A stretch of 64,000 bases of DNA from Panonychus citri (GCF_014898815.1 NW_026515432.1:1-64000), one strand, 5' to 3'. Counted from the stretch's first letter, positions 23,458 to 36,640 are shown. The notes: a model not told the origin generated them from the letters alone. Made by a program: numbers and translations.

Positions 23458-24696
23458 ATGGTGATTATGTATCTAACCATTTTCTCTTCACTTTCTTTTT
23501 CTTCTCTCTTCTCTTCAACCTCTCCCTTTGTTTTCACCCTCACAACCGCTAATTTACAAAACTTCTACCAACATCCTGGCTCATCTTCTTCATCTTCATC
23601 TTCATCCTCATCCTCCTCATCTTCATCCTTAATCTCACCACATTCAATTCCACAACGTGCCAAATGTGACACTGCCCTGAGTATTTGTTCCCGTGATATG
23701 AGATGTGCGATGGCCTTACAAGACTATCGGACATCATGTTCCCACCTATTGAACAATAAAACTCGTACCTGTTCAGAAGCATGTAAATTGGCATTAATGT
23801 CACTCAATAGTATAACCGAAGGCTATGATTATGTTAATTGTGACTGTGGGGATAATGAATTTTGCCGGAAAGTGCGTCGTCGTACCAGTGTTTGCCATTC
23901 AAGGTACAATAATCACCATTCATCTGGTTCATCATCATCATCATTATCTCCTCATGCATCAGTATATGGAATAGATTCTGTTCCCTCATCTTCCCCAGGT
24001 AACAACAATAAATTAGGTAAAGAATCATCATCATTATCCTCATCTGGAAATCATCATCATCACCACAGGTATAAAGGTAAAGGTTTCTCATCATCAATTC
24101 CAGGAGTAATGTTATGCTCCTCAGCGGAAACCCGTTGCCGTGAGGATGAGGCCTGTTCAGAGGCCTGGGAATTTGTTCAAGTTCATTGTGAAAAAGTTTT
24201 CATGGGCACCGAGTGTACCAAAGCTTGTAACAATAGTTTAAATATCCTTTGGCGGCAAAAGGCCGCTTTTTACATGGGAAATTGTATCTGTTCAGAAAAT
24301 TTACCTTCTCCCTCCTCATCATTATCATCTAGAGGTTCAACTCCTTATGTATTATCTTTACCTCCATATTCATCTTTAGGATCTTCATCTTCATCTTCAT
24401 CTTCCTCTTCGTTAGCTGCAAATACTTTTAATGAGATTAACTGTAAACGTCGTAAAGCCAACATCAAACGCCTTTGTTTTGGTTATTCATCACCTTCAGC
24501 ATTAAGTGGAACCGCTTCTGGGTCAAAATCAGTTCATCATAATTCCCTCCTTTCATCCTCACCAATTAATCAACTTGTTATTATATTTTCCACTCTCATC
24601 ACCATTATTACCACCACAACCATTAATCTACCTGTTAATTGGATTCCCTTGTCCATATTAATGAGCTTCTATTCAATTAGTTTTCTGATAACGTGA
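23458..24696 (+). CDS. GAS1/GDNF-receptor-alpha-like GPI-anchored protein
   Basis: An intact 412-residue ORF. The N-terminus has a hydrophobic signal (residues about 3-30, YLTIFSSLSFSSLFSS then FVFTLTTA). A Ser-rich stretch is followed by two Cys-rich GDNF/GAS1 modules. The first starts CDTALSICSRDMRCAMALQDY and continues through CSEACKLALMSL and VNCDCGDNEFCRKVR (about residues 64-155). The second contains CSSAETRCREDEACSEAWEF, CTKACNNSLNILWRQKAAF and GNCICSENL (about 218-285), with a further CKRRKANIKRLCFGY segment near 330. The C-terminus ends in a hydrophobic tail without charged residues (about 370-412), which fits a GPI-attachment signal. GAS1-type proteins are cell-surface co-receptors for Hedgehog or GDNF-family signalling. 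Ser/His-rich linkers between modules are longer than usual. No intron is needed. Confidence 0.82.
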   Translation: MVIMYLTIFSSLSFSSLFSSTSPFVFTLTTANLQNFYQHPGSSSSSSSSSSSSSSSSLISPHSIPQRAKCDTALSICSRDMRCAMALQDYRTSCSHLLNNKTRTCSEACKLALMSLNSITEGYDYVNCDCGDNEFCRKVRRRTSVCHSRYNNHHSSGSSSSSLSPHASVYGIDSVPSSSPGNNNKLGKESSSLSSSGNHHHHHRYKGKGFSSSIPGVMLCSSAETRCREDEACSEAWEFVQVHCEKVFMGTECTKACNNSLNILWRQKAAFYMGNCICSENLPSPSSSLSSRGSTPYVLSLPPYSSLGSSSSSSSSSSLAANTFNEINCKRRKANIKRLCFGYSSPSALSGTASGSKSVHHNSLLSSSPINQLVIIFSTLITIITTTTINLPVNWIPLSILMSFYSISFLIT

Positions 24697-25436
24697 CAAC
24701 ATGTAAAATGAATCATTTCCTTGGATATAAACGTAAATTTTAATGAATTTTTGTGAATCAATTGATTGAAACTTTTCAAGAGAAAGAGAAGAAAAAAAAT
24801 TTACTTATGTTCTGTACCATCATCATCATCATCATCATCGTCATCAAGATCTTTTCTCCCTTCATCCTTGCAACATTTTCGTCTTCATCAACATCTCCAT
24901 CATCATCCATGTTGATCTCGTGTCACGTGTACCTGTCACATCCTAAGGGCAAATAATTATGTTTATCAATATGTTATTTAAGGATAGATTTAGTTCCTCC
25001 TCTTTACTCTGCCTTTTTGCTTTGTAATTTAATTTAATTTCATTCTCAATTGTATTGATTAAAAAAAATGAACCTTAAGTTAACTGTACAGCTCTAACAC
25101 CATTTCCATCATTAACATTTACATCTCACTCAAATTCTCTCTCTTTCACTTCCTCTTCTCCTCCCACTCCCACTTCAACCACCTCCTTCTTATCAACCAC
25201 ATTGTGTAAGTGAAAGCAACAATTTGCCTCTGAAGTAAAATATGAAAACTGTAAAAAAAAACCTTCACCATAGACAAACAAGTAAATTGAGCCTCAGGGG
25301 ATTTTGCAAGATGGTGTGATGATCAAAATGATGTATAGATGAAGATAAAGATGGCGAAAAAAAAGAACTTAAAAATTCAATGCAATATATATTTCAAACT
25401 AATGTCTATGAAGATGATGAGGATGATAAAGAGATC

Positions 25437-25469
<33 letters not shown>

Positions 25470-27163
25470 TAAAAATGATTCCCTGACTCTCACCCAGTGA
25501 ATGAGTTGATTGTAGTTCCCTAATGGTAAATATATAAATCTTCAATTGAGACACTCTCATTGAACCATTTGCATGGTTTATTTAAAAATTCATCATCTTT
25601 ATCATCATCTCAATCTTCATCTTCATCACCATGCAACACCAATACCCATGACAGATTTATGAAACACTTTTCTTGTTGCTTTCATTTCGCATTTATCATC
25701 CTCATCATCTTTTCATCTCTATCACTTTTTTTCAAAGTCACTTTATTTTCCCCCTTATAATCTAATAATAATCGGGAGAAAACCTCTTCTTGACAGTTTT
25801 GCAACTGATCATCATTTTCGTCATCATCATCCATTTGTTACACTCTATTTCAATTCTAATAGAGTCCATAAGCCATCATCATCCTCCATGGAAGATGATA
25901 ATCATCATCACCATATTACATGATTTCCATTTGAGAAAATTTCTTAGAAAAAATAATAATACAATCAATCCTCAAGTGAGAATCATTTTCTTTCATCAAC
26001 TTTTCTTCATCATTACCAATTGTCAATGAAAGATTTGGATGATTGGATGATGAAGATGAGAATAAAAAATAATAATTCACTATTAAGATGATGAAGATTA
26101 TCTGTTTAGATTTGGAGGAGAAGAGAGAAAAAAATTCTGACAGTTATCCCATTCACTGAATCATTACATTGAAGTTCTTGTATTGTATCATCTTCATCAT
26201 CATGTTGTTCGGTGATAAAAAATAGAAGAAGAAGATGAAGATGAAGAGAAGAGAAAGAGGAAAAGAAAGGATGATGATAAGGAAGATAATTTGATATATG
26301 GGGTCAAGTTATTTTTCCTGTTTCCTGGTGAAACAAAAGGTAATATCGATTTCAATTTCCAATAGAAAATAACGGTAAATCCAACGAGAGATTGTCTCCT
26401 TAATGGACCATTCAATTTCATCTATTTTCAAAAATCGAATGAATTTTATCCGAACTGACCATTACCATCATCTTGTCACTCTATCATTGTAAAATCAAAT
26501 GAATTAACAATGAGCTCACACTTTCATCATCATCACAATCATCATTGAATTAACATATCAATGAATCAGTTGGAATTGTATCAGAAAAAACAACAAGGTC
26601 ATGGTTGAATTTCATCTCATGAAAGTTTCAGAGTCTCCTGATCTTGAAATAATCAAGACTCACGTGTTTCCATCAATAAGATTGACTTGGTAATAAATGG
26701 AAACATCCTCTGGTCATCTTTATCTTTCTCATCAACAAAGAGTTTCTTTCTTCAGAGTTTTTCCTTTTTCTTTTCACCCTGAAAAAAAACATCAAACAGC
26801 AGGAAACTTACATCATCTTCATCATCAACAGAGAAACTATCACAAAGTTTGTAGTTATTTTCAAGTATCTAAAATAAACTTGAAGGTAGAAACTTTTTTC
26901 CTCTCTTCCTTTTGAATGAAACAAGATGAAAATCTCTTGAAAGGACTTTAAACTTTGAATTTCCTGAGATTGAAATAGAACTGACCATGTGAAAATGAGA
27001 GAGATAGAAATCGATGATAAATGATGATATTTGCGAAAATGCATGAAATTCATTTCTCATCTATTTGAGAGAAACAAAGGTGAAAGTGATTGTTATTTCT
27101 TTGGAAGAAAAACTTTTTTATTCTAATCTTGAATAATCAAACTTATTGATGGTAATGACCATC

Positions 27164-27164
<1 letters not shown>

Positions 27165-27202
<38 letters not shown>
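27165..27202. repeat. (GA)n microsatellite
   Basis: A GA run of about 38 bp. Confidence 0.85.
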
Positions 27203-27206
<4 letters not shown>

Positions 27207-29381
27207 TGTAATCTGTGATAAACAGGGAAATAAACATCACTCCCTGAGATGAAGAGGTAAAGGATGAGAGTGGAAGAGAAAATGATCTGTCTATTCCTCG
27301 TGTTACCAGAAAATAAAAGGAAAAGATTTGCGGTTCTCCCACTCCCACTTCCATTTCCATCCCTCTGTCTAGCTTTTCATCATCTTCCTCTCTCGCACAC
27401 AATAAATAGAGAGAGAGAGAGATGATGATGAAGATGATCAAAACAAGATCATTACCTCAATCAATCCACAAAAAGAAGATGAAACAAAAAAATCTTCTAT
27501 TAATGTTTCCAATCGCGTTTTAGATTGAATATCGACCATTGAACATTATCTTATCCGAATAATATTATTAATACAACTTTTTTGTCGATGTTCATCTAAC
27601 TGTTCACTTCTCACCCCACCTTTATATACCCACCCAGGCACATGATGTGCGTGTGATCTTATAATATCCGGATGAATGGTGTTGCTACCATTAGGACATT
27701 CTAATGATTACAAGAGGGAGAAAAGAGAGAGAGAAAGAAGAGAAAAAATCAACTATCGATTACTCCAAGTTATCTCATTTTTGTCTTCTACTCTATTTTC
27801 ATCTCTCTCTTTCTCTCCATCACCCTTACTGTTGATCATCGGCCCGATTTGAATATAATCTGTGTACAAGTTTCCAATTGAATGACCGGTTGTCATAAAT
27901 ATGTCACCTTAATCCCATTTTCAGATGATATTTGATATAATAAACATAATAAACCATAGACACCAATGTAAAAATGTATTTGCCTTAATATCCTTCCTAA
28001 TATTTATAAAAACCAATGCAGATCCTTTTATCTCATTCATCCAATCAAATTATTATAAACAGAGTTACTCCATTTTGTTTATTCATAAAATAAACATAAT
28101 CAACAATCAATGATACTCATACAACAGCGACACACACACACAGATACACTCATACTCACATAGATACACGCACTTATCAATTGACAGATACATGAATGAG
28201 ATAACATTGACTCCTCTTCCGTCACCCACTTCCCACCGTCTAAAGTCATAGATGATTATGATTACATGCATATATATATATATAGATGATGGTGATGATT
28301 ATGATGATAATGAGTTCTAATGATTATACTGTATATAAATACGTTGCTAATGATTTTGATGATTAGCAAAAAGATAATGATGTTAATGATGATAATGAGA
28401 ATCCTCGATTACTTTACATGTATAGATTTTAACTTAAGATCTTTTTTGGCTTAAATTTTGTATTTTTTTCCTTTCACCTTCCGCCCCTGAAAAAAGATAC
28501 ACCATCATTAATACACAATATATTTGCCTCTTTATTGAAGCAATAATCTCATCATTCATCCTGCTAAGAAGATTTATCATCATTATTAGTAAACAATAAC
28601 TTTATCATGATTATCATGATTAATATCAACAACCTTAAGTGTAATCAAGCAAATTTAATGTATCATAAGCACACAAACACACTTATGTTATATGAAAAAC
28701 GTATTGTAATTACACCCTAACTAGATGATAATAATAGTGTTAATAAATGTAAATTGTTAACTTAATTACTATCTCATGTCTAACTTTGTGAGTACTTTAT
28801 TGTTACAAAAATATATTCAATAACATAAGATGATAATTAAATGAAATGATGATGAGTAGGATCCATTTTGATTAAGGGTTAGCTGGTAAATTTGGTTAAT
28901 CAATCAATTACCATTTGGATTCAATCAATTTTCAAGGGGTTGATATGCAAATTAATTTATAAGCTATTGTAACTTGAACATTCATTAACTTTATTTTATT
29001 TATTTTTCATGATAAACTAAATGATAATGTCACATAAATTGAGAAGACAGAAAGAGAGAGACTATGGGAAGATGATTTTGTAAGCTGAATCCTCATAAAC
29101 AGAATGAAGATCAAGATATGAGGTTGAGGGAAAATGGATGATTGGAGGAAGGAGGAAATAAGGTAAGGTGGGTAGGTTGGGAATCTACCAAAAGATGTAA
29201 TAAAATAACAAGATAATAAAATTTTTTCTGGATACTCAGCATTTGGAAGAGACAAAGAATGGTATTGATGATGATAGTTGATGAGGGTATGATGAGCAAT
29301 AGATATTTGAAGTAATTTAATGTTGAAATCATCATCATCATCGTCTACATTTTCCTAATCATAGTACTTATCATTTGTATC

Positions 29382-29388
<7 letters not shown>

Positions 29389-29441
<53 letters not shown>
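29389..29441. repeat. (CT)n microsatellite
   Basis: A CT run of about 53 bp. Confidence 0.9.
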
Positions 29442-29444
<3 letters not shown>

Positions 29445-31010
29445 AATACAATAAAAGGAGTTTTACCATCACTCATCATCCATTTTCTATCTCTCATCAT
29501 CATTATCTTATCTTTCTCATCCATTGCTCGATTTCCATCTTACCTGAGTATCTTTGCTCATGACTACACATAACATCAGACACCCAAACATTGAAGACAA
29601 ATAGTTCAGCCGAGAAAAACCAAGAAAGAGAGTGAGTGAGTGAGTGAGTGAAAGAGGAGATAAGAGAAGAGAAAAGAGAGAGGTAGGGAGAGAGGGAGCT
29701 CGAAAACACCGTTATTATTATTACCCTGTTTGTGCAAATAAGTGCAATTGAATTTCAAGTACTCATGAGTGTGAACCTACATCACTTAACCAGGTAAAAA
29801 TGATAAAGATGATTTGAAAAAAATAACGGTAAAAAACTCTGTAAATCAAGTTGATCCTTTACCTTTTTGTACTCTTGCCATTTTAATCATTTAAACACTT
29901 ACTAGACTGTTATTTTTTTCATCTTTCTTCATCTTTTTTTTCATCTTCGAACTAAAAAAATGAATTTCCACCCTGAATAACTCAGTCCTCATTTCCTGAG
30001 CATCTTTCCTTCATTATCATCTCTCCCCACTCTCACTCAAAAATATCTTTTGTTATTTTATCTATTATCATGTTATTCAATTTTTTCTTCCATGCTTTTG
30101 AATTCTAATCATCTTTTTTTTCATTATCATGTTATTTTTACCGTTACTTTTGATTCATCATCATGTTAGTGATAATAAAACAACTTTCGAAATCTATTCA
30201 ACCCTTTTCTTTCTGCTACACTATTGCAACTTGAAAGAAATTTCAATTTTATCGCAATTCGAAATCAGTTTACTTCCTTGTCGTTGCCGATATATGATTT
30301 CCACTCCCATTGCTACATTTATCTCTCATTGTTACCTGGTTCATGCTTTGGTGGAATAGGAAGAGTTGAGGGTGGGAAAAGATTGCTCAATTTTAAAGAG
30401 AAAAATACAAAAAAATCAATTGACTTTACATTTTTAATTTCCTTTTGAGAGAGAGAAAAATTTTCTTTTCCAGCATTTAAACACAATCATTCACATCATC
30501 TTCATCTTTTTCATATTAAACTAAAAGTTAGATAACTATGAACATGAAAAATTCAGACACTCTGAGGTTAGTGTTCATGAAGGAGAACACAAATTGTGTC
30601 AAGATTGCGTTTTAATTTAATTCACTCTCCACACTTTTAAGCTTCAGGGACCATAAATCTTGAGGGAGAGAGATGATGTATATGAAGATGGGAGAATGAT
30701 GTAAACAATAAAGGTGGAGGTGGGAGGAGAAGTAGGAGGAAAAGAAGTGGTTTGTAAAGTTTTACGAAGTAAAAGTGTTCGATTTAAAAATAATTTATCA
30801 ATAAGCCTTATAATGGGAACCCAACCCAAAAATTACGAGAGAGAACTGAACTTTCCTGAGCAATATCCTTGATGTTTATTAAAATAAATGAGAATAAACT
30901 TTAAATGATGATGAGATTGGAAAAGATACTGATGATGATGATTATCTTCATCAATGTAGAATATTAGTTTGTCTATTTGATTGTGAATTTTCAATTGTTT
31001 GCGATTGTGT

Positions 31011-31046
<36 letters not shown>

Positions 31047-34000
31047 GGCTACTCTTCCATAGGGTGAAATATATTATTTGGGGAAAATGGATAAAGGATG
31101 AAAATTGAATTACATGTAATCTTCTGGTGGATTTACTTTGTGCCCAGAAGAGTTGATCAAGTATTATAATTGAAGCAGTTTTCAGAGTATAGACATGGAA
31201 AAGCTATTGACCAATTGACCATTTTCTTTCAAACCAAATAGTGACCAATGCATGCAATCAACAATTGTACACATTTGTTTGCTTGTTGTCTTTGCAAATA
31301 GAGTAAATAATGTAGATGTTGTTTCAGTTTTGTATTTATACTGAATCTCTGATAATAATAAACAACATAATCAACAGAAGCAACAAAGCAAAAATAAACT
31401 TTGATGCTGTTTTGTCAATCATCAGAATAGATTGCAGAGCATATAGCCTGAGGGTATGCAAAGGAAGTTCATTGTGTGTATATTATGAGCTTTCACTTTC
31501 TTAATGGATCTCGATAAGCTGAAGCTAATCGAGTGCAAGATTAAACTCTCTCTCTCTTTCTCTCGCCTTTAAACCTGGAATCATGGCTTCAACATCATTA
31601 ATCATGTTGTTATATTGAAAACAACATGGTAAATGTTAGTTCTGTGAAGATGCATGGTGATCATTATTATTATCATCATCGACAGGTTCTCATGAACTTT
31701 TATTCGAAATTTTTCCTTAATACTTTTTTCTACTTCTATCTCTACTTCTCTTTCGCTCCTTTTCTGTTGATGGAGAGAAGAAATCGAAAGGTAAAAGCTT
31801 AAGGAAAGTTCAGTTAACTTGAGACTTTTATTCAGATGAGAGAAGCAAAAATCATCATCTTAATATTAGTAATGATCATGATGATGATAATAGTAAAAAA
31901 AGAGAATGAGTCTTCCATCAAGAAGAAAGATTGGGATGAGGGGAAAAAAATTTCTCTTCGTACATTTATCATATTAGATTCAGTTGGAGAAAATCGTAGA
32001 TAGTCACGTGAGATATTTATAAAGGAAGAGAATATAAGAAAGAGGTGGAGATGATAAAGTGAGAGTAAGAGAGAAAAGGTGAAAAAAGATAAGTTGATGA
32101 GAGCAAGAATAAAATTCAGAGACTGAGTATATGAGGATGAAGATGATGATGATGAGTCTTAAAATAGATGAGCTTAAGCAGATTGCAAAATGCTTTACCG
32201 GTCGAGAGGAAAAAAAGATGACAGGGGAAGATGATGAAAAAGAAAGAGATAGACTTATGATGATGATGATGATGAAAAAAGGAAGAAAGGTTGACGATAG
32301 CAATCTCAGTGAACCATTCAAGAAAAAAGAGGAGGTATAAAAATGGGAAGATGATGATGATGATAGAGTAGGAGGAAAGAGAGATTGAGAGAAAGTGAAA
32401 GATAAATTTTCCCTCTGTGAGACCATTGAAACGAATTGAATCGAATTGAATTGTCAACCAAGCACGTCCCACAACAATTAATAGGTGTCATACAAATTTA
32501 TCTTTGGGACACGAAACAGCAAGACAATGGTCAGCCATTGATTCATTTGGATTCATTTACTATTCAGTGCAAGATATAAAACTTTGAATCTTCCTCTTTC
32601 TCTCTCTCTTTCTCCTCTTAAATGATTGAGCAAAATCATTGTACCGAGAGAAAGAGGAAAGCTTGAAAAATTGAGTATCGACAGAATCAAGAATCATCAT
32701 AATGATCAAAAAAAAGTATCTAATTCAAAGGAAACAAAAGTTCACATTCTCAGAGTATAAATACTCTGATAACATTTACTTGGTGTTCAAAATATTAAAC
32801 ACAGATCTTTATGTCTCTCTCTTTCTTTATACAAACTTCATGTATTTCCATTTCGATTCCAGAACAATGGGAAAAAATATCATTACAAAGATCATAATAT
32901 CACCATTTAGCATCATGATTAACTAAATGCATTTTATATGAAGAAAATGAAATTTCAACTATTTACTTGAATAGAGTTTAGTTTGACAGTTTCAAATCAA
33001 TTTATCTTTGTTGTTTTCAGTTGTAAATTCTGATTATGATTCTGATTGTTTTTGGCTCTTTATAATATCAATATTTTCAAACTGTAGTAAAATTATTTAT
33101 TATTTTAATATAAGTTAATTTGCGAATTTATTTCAACAATTATCACCACTGACCAGGATCAACAAATTTATAAACTACATGAAATGATTAAAGTTCAATC
33201 TCTAAACTGAATAATTATTTCCTGTAGAAATGAGCAGAATTTTTAAAAGAAAAGAATATTCTTTCGAAAAATGAACAATTTTTCAGATGAATAATCTCGA
33301 CTTTTCCTGTAAATTGTGACTTCATTCAATCTAAATTAATTAATTTCATTACCGAGTCAATAGAAAATTCTAAATGCTACTTTTTGTATTAAAAATTATA
33401 CTTATCATTCACCTCGTCAAGTGATCAAATTTATTAAAGTTTATTGATCTTCATGATGGTTTGATTCATTATAAGAATTTTGGTTAAAACGGAAATAGAA
33501 ACAATTGAGAGTTAATGAGTTATTTAATGACCGGAACTGCTAAGATTGAGATAGTGAATTGCATGAATATGATTTTCCAATACAAAATACCAAAATATTA
33601 ATGTTAATAATAATCTGTATTCAGTTTTGATCATGGAAACGATTATTATCCTCATGTTATCATGGTTAGTTATCTGTGCATGATACAAAGTCTAAAGTTA
33701 GGGTTAAGTTGAGGTATCAACCATTGAACGGAAGTTACAAGTCAATCAGAAGTAAAGGGAAACAGGGCATCCGGAAGTGAGATTGAAGGTTTACTGCTAT
33801 TTTATCTCGGAAATTTTTTCCTCTTTGACTAATGTTATATTTTCTATTAATGATAACGATGATGATAATGATCATGATGGTAATGATAATCTATTGCAAT
33901 AGACTGGGAGGATCTATTTAGGGGGTTGCTCTAGTTCACTTTAAGGAGAGTGATGCATTTCATTCGGCTAAAATCTATGTCGATTTGAATTTATGTTACC

Positions 34001-34059
34001 TACTATACACGTTTTGTAAATTACTTTGTATACTAGCTGTTAAACAAAGAATTAAATAG

Positions 34060-34874
34060 TATGACGAAACTTTAATTGAAGCCAGTGGATTAGGTCAACG
34101 TATTAATCCATCAATTGCCAATCGACCTCGACCATCATCAACAACATTTCCACCACCAAAGATTATTCTCTTGTGATCAAGCAACAAGGTTTTCTTGATA
34201 CTGTTGCCCCAACACTCATACCAGCATCTACAGGGCTATTCAGCTATTTTTACCGATGTTTTTTGCGATTTTCTCATCAACTAAGAATCAAAGAGACACG
34301 GGACTGTGTGTATGAGTTTGAGCGATACTCAATTGTCATATCAAAAGATCAAGGCTTAAGGTCATCGGTGAAATAACGCGTTTCAAGGTCATCTGAAGGA
34401 ACCTCAGTTATACTCACATTTTAACGCCGGATAATGAGTTTAAAGATCGTTGTTGTTACAGATCTGAGATATTACAGTTTATTTGAATAACTGTTGAAAA
34501 TCTTCTATTCAATTAATTTATCTTAACGTGCAAAGCAAAGCTCATAGAAACCTCAAAACTTGTCAGCAGTATAACTGAATATTCTTTTTTGTTGAATTAC
34601 TTTCAGATGACCTTGAAACGCGTTATTTCACTGATGACCTTAATGACCTTGATCTTTTGATATGACAATTGAGTATCGCTCAAACTCATACCACTCAAGT
34701 CTTGTGTCTCTCTGACTCTTAGTTGCTGAGAAAATCACAAAAAACATCGGTAAAAATAGCTGAATAGCCCTGTATAATACATGTAAGAAAATGTCCTCGG
34801 AGGATACCAATACTATCGTTGTTGATAGTTTACCACCACCAAGTGAAATGAAACACAAATCTTCAACACCATAA
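34060..34874 (+). pseudogene. coding-like remnant split by a palindromic MITE
   Basis: Two coding-like stretches flank the MITE at 34231-34772. Upstream, about 34063-34166 reads ETLIEASGLGQRINPSIANR-type sequence in one frame, then a second frame (VIKQQGFLDTVAPTLIPAS) runs up to the MITE. Downstream, a frame containing MSSEDTNTIVVDSLPPPSE ends at a stop at 34872-34874. If the MITE and one TA are ignored, the second frame continues without interruption into the downstream stretch. The protein is not recognised. The frame change near 34160 suggests decay or a missed intron. Confidence 0.4.
34231..34772. mobile_element. palindromic MITE with about 170-bp terminal inverted repeats and TA target duplication
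   Basis: The left arm (34231-34397) begins CAGGGCTATTCAGCTATTTT, and the right arm (34602-34772) is its reverse complement with a few substitutions and a short indel. The arms enclose about 204 bp of unrelated AT-rich sequence. TA dinucleotides flank both ends (34229-34230 and 34773-34774). No transposase ORF is present. TA duplication and termini starting CAG fit a non-autonomous Tc1/mariner-superfamily (pogo/Tigger-like) element. The very long arms would let the transcript fold into a hairpin. Confidence 0.8.
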
Positions 34875-35077
34875 TCTTCATCAAAAATACAAAAAATATA
34901 TATAAAGGAACTCACCATCAAAGAAGCCCTAAGCTGATAGGGATAAACTAAAAAGTTCAGCATCCTTTTGTGCTGTAGCAATCAGCCCATTGGTCATTTC
35001 GATGAGAGAAGAAAAACAAAAAGAACAAAAAAATTCCAAACGGAAATGAAAAATACAAAAAAAGAGTAACAATCTAA

Positions 35078-35305
35078 ATGACAATGTGTCGAACTTTAAG
35101 TGACCTTACCGATAAAATGCAAGTGCGTTTTAACCCAGAGACCGGAAATGTTAAGCCAATCAAGCGTTTAACGCCCAGACACCATTTCTTTATAAATCTA
35201 AGTGAAGTTGGGTTACTTCTCACGACAGTTGAATTTAACTTTACCCTTAGGTCATACTCTGTACCCTTATCAATAAACCACCTTTCACACTTATTACCCC
35301 ATTGA
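35078..35305 (+). other. unassigned 75-codon ORF, low support
   Basis: An open frame with non-repetitive composition (MTMCRTLSDLTDKMQVRFN, then a KPIKRLTPRHHFF stretch) between the MITE and the ORC2-like fragment. No family is recognised. It may be an exon or remnant, or chance. Confidence 0.2.
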
Positions 35306-35338
35306 TTCCTCGTTGGGTTAGTTTTAACATGTCAACCT

Positions 35339-35884
35339 TTATTTTATAGTGGCTTCCTGAAAGGCCGTTAGAATTCGTCGATGTCCGGCATCTTTGTAAC
35401 CATAGAAAACAATTGTAGTAAATTTTTCCAACATTTCCATTCTAAAATGTTCCAAAAGTCATCGTTTGGATCCTAGACCATAAAGCACAACATTATAACC
35501 TTTGGTTAACATGGCAAATAGTTTGGGAAACAATTTTTGTGACTCATTATCAAGAGTTTTTTTCTCCTTGGGATGATTTTCATGAGTAATCATCTGAGCC
35601 TCATCAATTCTTAAATCAGACAAAGTGTCTTCATAATTAGAGGGACGAGATGCGTTATCAAGAAAATAGTCCAAGAATTGAGTGGATGAAAGAGCAGCCT
35701 AAATTTAAAATTATTGCAATGAATTTTCTTACTGTTACTACTTTCTTACTGTTGCAATGAGATCTTTTCAAATTTTGCTCAGTCGATGTAACAGATTTGT
35801 CTGAAACAAACAAAGAATTTTCAAAAGACAAATTAGGAGTTATTTTGAATGAGAACAAAAGGACACAAATTTTGACTCACCCAT
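35339..35884 (-). pseudogene. ORC2-like (origin recognition complex subunit 2) gene fragment
   Basis: The main segment, 35339-35698, contains QKLFPKLFAMLTKGYNVVLYG followed by LGSKR. This matches the ORC2 core, whose hallmark is a G-F/Y-N-x-x-x-YGLGSKR motif followed by LLE-F. A TGA at 35459-35461 replaces the residue after SKR, but the same frame then continues LLEHFRMEMLEKF... to TAA at 35339-35341, so the stop lies inside the homology. Upstream, short GT-AG introns of 51 bp (35699-35749) and 70 bp (35811-35880) and an ATG at 35882-35884 can be modelled, but the exon phases do not join without a frame error. Retained introns argue against a processed copy. It is probably a decayed segmental duplicate of a functional gene elsewhere. 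Confidence 0.6.
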
Positions 35885-36099
35885 TGTTATTTTAATTTTG
35901 ATATCAGTGAGTTATGATATGAAGCTGTTACACCTGCACTAATAATTTCAAGATCGCTAGATGGCAGCATTTTACCTAAGCTTTGGCAAAATAGAAAAAA
36001 CTAGTCTTTGGAATAAATGGAATTTTTAGAATTTAGTATTTAAAATTTATTTTAAAAAGATTCAAAATCACTTTTTTCCCCTTTTATGTTCCAATGAAA

Positions 36100-36640
36100 A
36101 CGAAAATTCGAAAATGTCAGGTTAATCCCTGAAAAGAGTAAACTCTCTTATAACAGGAGCAATAGACGCAATAAAATCTCAGTCCAACGTGTTTTCGGGT
36201 GTGGTCCCGAACTGAATTTGATTTGCCTTTTGCTCCACTTCATTGCATGGTTTCCCGTTCTAATTGCAGAAGTAACTCCTGTGCAAACGCTTGAGGTGGG
36301 ATTCGACCTTTTCATCCACTTCTGCAAACTTTATATAGTTTTCGCCATTTCCAAATTTTATTCTATATGAAAAGTTATTTCTCTTTCTCTTCTTTCTCCT
36401 TCCGTATCTATGGAAACTGAGATGCTATAGATGTTTTCACGCCTCTTACACTCATCAAGCGAAATATCATTGCTCATCAATCTTTGATACAAGGAAAAAC
36501 ACAATTTCAATAGTTTTTCTTGGTAAATAGCACTTTGACTATCTTAAACAATGTTTTAAAATCCTCGAATGTATTTGCTCCATTTAACCAATCTGGTTGA
36601 AAATCAAGTGATGATTGTTGAGCTTTGGATGATGATGATT
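36100..36640 (-). pseudogene. decayed coding-like DNA downstream of the interrupted ORF
   Basis: Beyond the stop at 36639-36641 the - strand continues with coding-like pieces: one in the same frame containing FQPDWLNGANTFEDFKTLF (about 36520-36600), then RLMSNDISLDECKRREN, and a Cys-rich segment with FYCVYCSCYK near 36170. Stops and frame changes separate them. They may be further parts of the same ancestral protein. The family is not recognised. Confidence 0.3.

Larger units (their letters stand above)
24697..33900. other. long simple-sequence-rich interval without recognised genes
   Basis: About 9.2 kb of AT-rich DNA full of TCATCA/GATGAT, CT/GA, TTTC and CA tracts (for example GACACACACACACAGATACAC near 28129 and an AT run near 28268). 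The ORFs here read as low-complexity S/I/L/F or M/K/D/E strings and have no family resemblance. Several short AT-rich exons could hide here, but none could be supported. Confidence 0.4.

Noticed and set aside
32004..32472. Overlapping Ser/Ile- and His-rich - strand ORFs of 118-140 codons
   Set aside because: Low-complexity translation of GATGATGAT/GAGAAAG repeats; no family features despite the length.
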